Origin: Algiphilus sp022763315
GTDB lineage: Bacteria; Pseudomonadota; Gammaproteobacteria; Nevskiales; Nevskiaceae
Strand: one strand, 5' to 3'
Length of the DNA: 64,000 bases
NCBI RefSeq assembly: GCF_965249985.1
Contig: NZ_OZ252280.1
This document shows positions 59,781 to 64,000 of the stretch, in pieces; within the stretch, counting starts at the first letter, position 1; each line of letters opens with the position of its first letter. The position numbers were made by a program, and so were the translations under genes. The notes beneath the pieces are model-generated. The model ran no database searches. It saw only the letters and a program-made list of their open reading frames with translations, and was not told the origin of the DNA.

Positions 59781-60938
59781 ATGGTAATTTCAATGACAGC
59801 ACGCAACCCTTTCCTCAATGCGGACCATGAAAGCTTTCGCACCCAGATTGCACGCTTTGTGGAAAAGGAAATTACGCCCCATATCGACCACTGGGAGCGT
59901 GAGGGGCAATTGCCGCGACAGCTGCACGCACGCGCCGCTGAAGTCGGCCTGCTGCAGGTCGGATTTCCGGAAGCGCACGGTGGCATTGAGGTGCCGGACC
60001 CCTTCTTTGAGCTGGTTGCGATGGAGGAGCTGGCGCGGGCGGGGAGCGGCGGATTGATCGCGAGCCTGATGAGTCATGGCATCGGTCTGCCGCCCATCGT
60101 CGCTGCGGGCGACGAAGCGCAGAAGGAACGCTTCGTGCGCCCGGTGCTTGAGGGCAGGAAGATCGCCGCCCTTGCCATCACCGAACCTTCGGGCGGTTCC
60201 GACGTGGCATCGCTGCATACTCTGGCGCGACGGGAAGGCGATGATTATATCGTCAACGGCAGCAAGACCTTCATCACCTCCGGGATGCGTGCCGATGTCA
60301 TCACCACGGCGGTGCGCACGGGTGGAGCGGGTATCGGAGGCATCTCGCTGCTGGTATTGGAAGGTGATACGCCGGGACTGTCCCGCACTCCGCTCGACAA
60401 GATGGGGTGGCGTTGCTCGGATACCGCCACGCTCTATTTCGACGACGCGCGCGTGCCGGCGAGTCACCTGATCGGTCCTGAAAACGCCGGTTTCATGGCG
60501 ATCATGCACAACTTCAACAGCGAGCGACTGGGTTTGGCGGCACAGGCCTGGGGCTTGGCGCAGACCTGCTATCAGGAAGCGCTGGATTGGGCGCGGGATC
60601 GGGAGACCTTCGGTCGTCCGCTCATCACCCGGCAGGTCATCCGGCACAAACTGGTCGACATGAAGATGATGATCGACGCGGTCGGCGCCCAGCTCTATCA
60701 GCTCGCCTGGCGTCTGGGCCAAAAGCAGCAGCCCGTAGCCGAACTCTGCATGCTGAAGAATCTGGCCACCTCCACACTGGAGACTGTTGCCGGTGAGGCG
60801 GTACAGATTCTCGGCGGAGCCGGATACCTGACAGGGGCGAAGTCCGAGCGCATCTTCCGAGAGACCAAGGTGCTATCCATTGGCGGCGGCGCCTCGGAGA
60901 TCATGAAGGATCTGGCGTCACGGCAATTGGGCTACTGA
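59781..60938 (+). CDS. Acyl-CoA dehydrogenase (short form)
   Basis: The 385-residue flavoenzyme has the normal length of the short- and medium-chain group. ALAITEPSGGSDVASLHT and DDYIVNGSKTFITSGMRAD bind FAD and substrate, and a Glu-containing LGGAGYL and RETKVLSIGGGASEIMKDL end it. The start could be 59781 or 59793. Divergent from the acyl-CoA synthetase, so it probably acts on its product. Confidence 0.93.
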   Translation: MVISMTARNPFLNADHESFRTQIARFVEKEITPHIDHWEREGQLPRQLHARAAEVGLLQVGFPEAHGGIEVPDPFFELVAMEELARAGSGGLIASLMSHGIGLPPIVAAGDEAQKERFVRPVLEGRKIAALAITEPSGGSDVASLHTLARREGDDYIVNGSKTFITSGMRADVITTAVRTGGAGIGGISLLVLEGDTPGLSRTPLDKMGWRCSDTATLYFDDARVPASHLIGPENAGFMAIMHNFNSERLGLAAQAWGLAQTCYQEALDWARDRETFGRPLITRQVIRHKLVDMKMMIDAVGAQLYQLAWRLGQKQQPVAELCMLKNLATSTLETVAGEAVQILGGAGYLTGAKSERIFRETKVLSIGGGASEIMKDLASRQLGY

Positions 60939-60954
60939 GCGCCCGTCCATAAAA

Positions 60955-60977
60955 AACGCCCGCGTGAAGCGGGCGTT
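60955..60977. terminator. Bidirectional terminator between the dehydrogenase and lipoprotein genes
   Basis: AACGCCCGC and GCGGGCGTT pair perfectly (9 bp) around GTGAA. On the minus strand the stem is followed by six T, so it ends the lipoprotein transcript at 61000; on the plus strand it can end the dehydrogenase message. Confidence 0.85.
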
Positions 60978-60999
60978 CTTCATGGGGCAACACAATGCC

Positions 61000-63702
61000 T
61001 CAGGGGAAGGGCAGAGGAGATCCGCCGTCACCCTCGTCCGATCCTTCACCATCACCATCCTCGGCAAAGGGGTCGCCAGGGTTGGTGGGCTCGGGCGGTT
61101 GCTCCGCGCCCGTGTTGCCGGTCACCTGCTCATTGAGAGCGTCGGTGATCTCGCCAAGCCCCTCAATCAGCGTCGGTAGCAAGGCAATACCCACGGGGCT
61201 TTCCCCACCCAACCCGATCAGGCCGAGGAGCGGGTCGGTAAGCAGGCCCAGTGCATCCGGGCCGAGCAGTGTGCCTAGTACCGTCTCCGACAGGATGTTC
61301 AACGCGCCCTCAAGGGCGGAGCTGACCGGGCCCTCGATCACTTCGTTGTTGAGGATCGGACCAAGGATAGTCTCGAGCAGCAGGATGGTTTCGTTGAGAA
61401 TCCCGGATCCCTGCTGGCCGGCGAGCTGACCGATTGGCAGCGAGAACAGCGTGCCGAGCTCGCCGCACAAGCCGTCAACCTCCGATCCGGACAGGGCGCT
61501 CTCACCCTGAAGAATGGCGTCGTCGACCGGCAGCACGATGACCGTAGCTGCGCGTGTGGTCGGGCTCTCTTCGAAGCCGGGCGGTGCGACGCGCGGATTG
61601 AACTCTGCCGCCGCACAGTTGTTGGCGAGTCCAGTGGCGCCGTCGGCGATCAGGCCCCCGCGTTCCTCAAGCAGTCCATTGGTGACGGTGATCGAAGGGT
61701 CGGTGGGATCCTCGTCATTGCGGCAAGCCAGGCCGTCGGGTGTGGCGGGCCCTCCGTTGACGCGGAAGTTGGTCGCCGGCTGCTGATTGACGTTGACGAT
61801 GAGCTGGGACGTCTCCCCATCCATCTCGGTCTCGAAGGTCAGCGCGCTGAGCAACTTGTCGCGCCCGCGGATTTCTTCACCATCCACCAGCTGGGAGGCA
61901 TTGGTGAAGCCGACGCAGGTGAAGTTCTTGCTGATGTTGAAAGTGGTCTTGGTAATGCTCTTGGGCTGACCGGCCTCATCCAGCAGTCCGACCTGCACCT
62001 CCTGCTCGGCGTCGGCCACCGACTCACCGGTCTGCTCGGTGCGGCAGTTGATGCCCGCGCCGCTCTCGTCGGGCGCGCCACCAAGACGTGCGCGCACCGT
62101 GGCGCTGCCTTCGGTCAGGCCTTCCACCAACGCCACGCGGATACCGGAGGCGGTGGTGATGGGCTCCATCGGTGGCGCTTCTTCACCTTCTGCAGCCTCC
62201 CCCGTGGGGCGCATGGTCTGCACGTCGATGACATTCCCGCTGCCACCGATCTGTACAGGCAGTACGCGGCCATCATCGCAAGCGGTGGCGAGATCCGGCA
62301 GGAGCGTCGCCTGGGTCTGGTCAGGATCATTCTGCTTGTAAGCGACCACGGCATACGGAAGTGCGATGCTCGGCAGGGTCTGATTGCGCTCCAGCGCGCC
62401 GTTCGGACAGGGTTCCTCGCCATCCGGGTCGCAGGTCGGGATCTGTCCATCCCGAGTCAGTCCGAAGCGCAGCGCATCGCTGCCAATACGGGCGCGGAAG
62501 TCGGCTGCATCCTCATCGGCAAGGCCGGCAAACACCCCGGCATCCTCGAAAGCAGCCACGCCCACCGGCACCAGCGCGATGGACGAGAACTCCGGCGTCA
62601 GCACGGTGATGTTGGCGCTGTCGATCTGGCCGTCGAAGCTGCCTTCGACGGTGGCCGGCGTGGCCTCAGGGGTCGCGGCGAGGCCGCGCACGGGAATGCT
62701 CAGCGAATCCTCGTCCGCTTCCTCGATGGCGACGAAACTGTCGCCGACAGTCACGTTGAGCGAGTCCAGCAGCACTGGCAGACGGACAGGCGTATCGTCA
62801 CCGGTGTCGAACAAGGCCGTGGCGCGCACCTGCGATACGCCACCCACGATGATCCGCGGCGGGGTCGCGCTGATCTCCAACGAATCGTCCACCACCGACG
62901 CGGGTGCCACATTGATGTTGGCGCTCGCGGTGCTGCGATTGTTCTGCGGATTCTCGGTTTCCGGCGGCACCAGTTCGGCGGTCACCGAGTAGGTTGCGTT
63001 CTCATCGGCGCTGGTGTTTTGCCCGGAGAACACGCCGGTCACCGGCGATACCGCTGCGCTGCCGTCCGGATTGTTGGGGGTGGCGCTCCAGCTCAGCCCA
63101 TCGCGTTCAGCGACACACTGGTTGGGAAGGGCAATCGGATCGCCATTGGCGTCCACAAACTGCACCAGAGCGCGCAATTGCAGGGCCTGCCCAGCCGCAA
63201 CCAGGCGTCCGGCGGCGGGTGTATCGCAGGTGCCGTTCTGATCGGGGTCCGCAAAAATGCGCACGATGCGCGGAATGCCGCCGACAATGGTCAGCGTGCT
63301 GTCCACCGGCTCAGCCTCACCGCTGGTGGCCGAGGCGGTAATCACGACCGGCGAGCCGTCCGTTGTCGGCGAGATTGCGCGTACGCGGCCCGGATTGCCA
63401 GGAACGAAGGCGCCTTCTCCGCCGGGGGCGTCCAGGCTGAAGGACACCAGGGTCGTGTTGGTGATGTCCTGTTCCGACCCGTCTTCGAAGGTGCCGATGA
63501 CGCGGAAGTCCACGAAGCCGCCCACATTGACACGGGGCGGATTGCTGCATTGCCCACCGTCGCGCGTCAGGCACTGCAACTCGAGGGAGAGCAGGTCACC
63601 GCTTCCGACGGCGGCGGGGCTTCGTACGGAGCCGTCTCCGCATGCGCTCAATGCCAATGCGCATGCAATTGCGGCAAACCATGAATATAGCGACGTTCGC
63701 AT
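61000..63702 (-). CDS. Large lipoprotein with Ig-like (Big-type) repeats, unknown function
   Basis: The 900-residue protein has a lipobox at Cys21 (LSACGD). The N-terminal two thirds have repeats such as VNVGGFVDFRVIGTFEDGSEQDITNTTLVSF and IIVGGVSQVRATALFDTG, typical of bacterial Ig-like adhesion or surface domains, with several cysteine pairs. The last 180 residues are Leu/Gly/Ile-rich (NETILLLETILGPILNN, LLTDPLLGLIGLGG) and end in an acidic Gly/Pro tail. It resembles the lipoprotein at 41381 only in the helical Leu/Gly C-terminal style. No family was recognised. The gene is alone and has its own terminator. Confidence 0.7.
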   Translation of the reverse strand: MRTSLYSWFAAIACALALSACGDGSVRSPAAVGSGDLLSLELQCLTRDGGQCSNPPRVNVGGFVDFRVIGTFEDGSEQDITNTTLVSFSLDAPGGEGAFVPGNPGRVRAISPTTDGSPVVITASATSGEAEPVDSTLTIVGGIPRIVRIFADPDQNGTCDTPAAGRLVAAGQALQLRALVQFVDANGDPIALPNQCVAERDGLSWSATPNNPDGSAAVSPVTGVFSGQNTSADENATYSVTAELVPPETENPQNNRSTASANINVAPASVVDDSLEISATPPRIIVGGVSQVRATALFDTGDDTPVRLPVLLDSLNVTVGDSFVAIEEADEDSLSIPVRGLAATPEATPATVEGSFDGQIDSANITVLTPEFSSIALVPVGVAAFEDAGVFAGLADEDAADFRARIGSDALRFGLTRDGQIPTCDPDGEEPCPNGALERNQTLPSIALPYAVVAYKQNDPDQTQATLLPDLATACDDGRVLPVQIGGSGNVIDVQTMRPTGEAAEGEEAPPMEPITTASGIRVALVEGLTEGSATVRARLGGAPDESGAGINCRTEQTGESVADAEQEVQVGLLDEAGQPKSITKTTFNISKNFTCVGFTNASQLVDGEEIRGRDKLLSALTFETEMDGETSQLIVNVNQQPATNFRVNGGPATPDGLACRNDEDPTDPSITVTNGLLEERGGLIADGATGLANNCAAAEFNPRVAPPGFEESPTTRAATVIVLPVDDAILQGESALSGSEVDGLCGELGTLFSLPIGQLAGQQGSGILNETILLLETILGPILNNEVIEGPVSSALEGALNILSETVLGTLLGPDALGLLTDPLLGLIGLGGESPVGIALLPTLIEGLGEITDALNEQVTGNTGAEQPPEPTNPGDPFAEDGDGEGSDEGDGGSPLPFP

Positions 63703-63933
63703 TAATCCGCCCTCCAGTGAGGCTCGTTTTTCGTAATCAGTCTAAATGGAGTCGCCCCGAATCACACCGGCACATTCCACCTAGTTGTTGCTGGCGATCT
63801 TTTACAGCGACACTATAAGCAGTAGTATTGCAAATCGCTAGAAAGAAATGCCATGCGTTGCGTGTCGTCAGTAGCACGACATCCTGTTGACGTATTGGTC
63901 TGCACCACACGCTGAGCCAGGGAGTGACAACAC

Positions 63934-64000
63934 GTGATGGGTCGAATTTGGGTGTCCGGGGCGCTCTGCCTCGGGATGTTTGCGGGAACCGCAATCGCGC
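63934..64000 (+). CDS. Start of an exported protein, cut by the window end
   Basis: GTG at 63934 (or ATG at 63937) opens a frame without stop to the window end. It encodes GRIWVSGALCLGMFAGTAIA, which looks like a Sec signal peptide. AGGGAG lies 9 bases before the GTG. The intergenic 231 bases before it are AT-richer, with a possible TATAAG near 63811. The family cannot be told. Confidence 0.6.
   Translation, partial: MMGRIWVSGALCLGMFAGTAIA

Overview
This is a 64 kb stretch of a high-GC gammaproteobacterial chromosome. I infer a member of the Nevskiales/Solimonadaceae-Algiphilus type or a near relative: the blocks yajC-secD-secF, ndk-rlmN-pilF-rodZ-ispG-hisS-yfgM-bamB-der and xseA/guaB-guaA are typical of Gammaproteobacteria, and they sit beside a PQQ operon and fatty-acid activation/oxidation genes. 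That placement is inference from gene content. Coding density is very high, and there is no CRISPR array, insertion sequence or prophage.

Layout. (1) 0-8.6 kb: an SSS symporter; a HAD-GT20 fusion that looks like a glucosylglycerol-phosphate phosphatase/synthase (compatible solute); an MFS permease; an OprO/P-like porin; a long acyl-CoA dehydrogenase. (2) 8.8-15 kb: yajC, secD, secF, then a translationally coupled pair of paralogous half-permeases and an S9 peptidase. (3) 15-18.5 kb: the pqqABCDE operon on the minus strand, with a 24-residue pqqA, a perfect hairpin between pqqA and pqqB, and a sigma-54 promoter with upstream palindromes. (4) 18.5-24.2 kb: suhB, trmJ, cysE, then an unusual Fe-S module: two cysteine desulfurases, a divergent IscU and IscA. 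(5) 24.3-39 kb: housekeeping genes from ndk to der, an NmrA-like oxidoreductase, xseA, guaB and guaA. (6) 39-41.3 kb: a type IV pilin with a textbook sigma-54 promoter, PilR-like boxes and a TfpO-like pilin glycosyl-ligase downstream. (7) 41.4-49.2 kb: a Gly/Asp/Cys-repeat lipoprotein, an RND/MMPL exporter, a DsbA-like isomerase and a beta-propeller lipoprotein. (8) 49.3-56 kb: a three-gene transglutaminase / ATP-grasp + alpha-E / transglutaminase operon, a widespread but functionally undefined peptide-ligase-type system. (9) 56-64 kb: tRNA-Lys, tRNA-His, tRNA-Pro and tRNA-Arg, folD, a divergent acyl-CoA synthetase/acyl-CoA dehydrogenase pair, a 900-residue Ig-like lipoprotein and the start of an exported protein.

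Most interesting points: sigma-54 control of pqq; the tandem-desulfurase Fe-S module, whose IscU lacks the HscA-binding motif; a pilin ending in serine next to a pilin glycosyl-ligase; the transglutaminase/ATP-grasp/alpha-E operon; the duplicated half-permeases fused to the sec operon; and two surface lipoproteins of unknown function. Every family name here is from reading the sequence; no database search was run.
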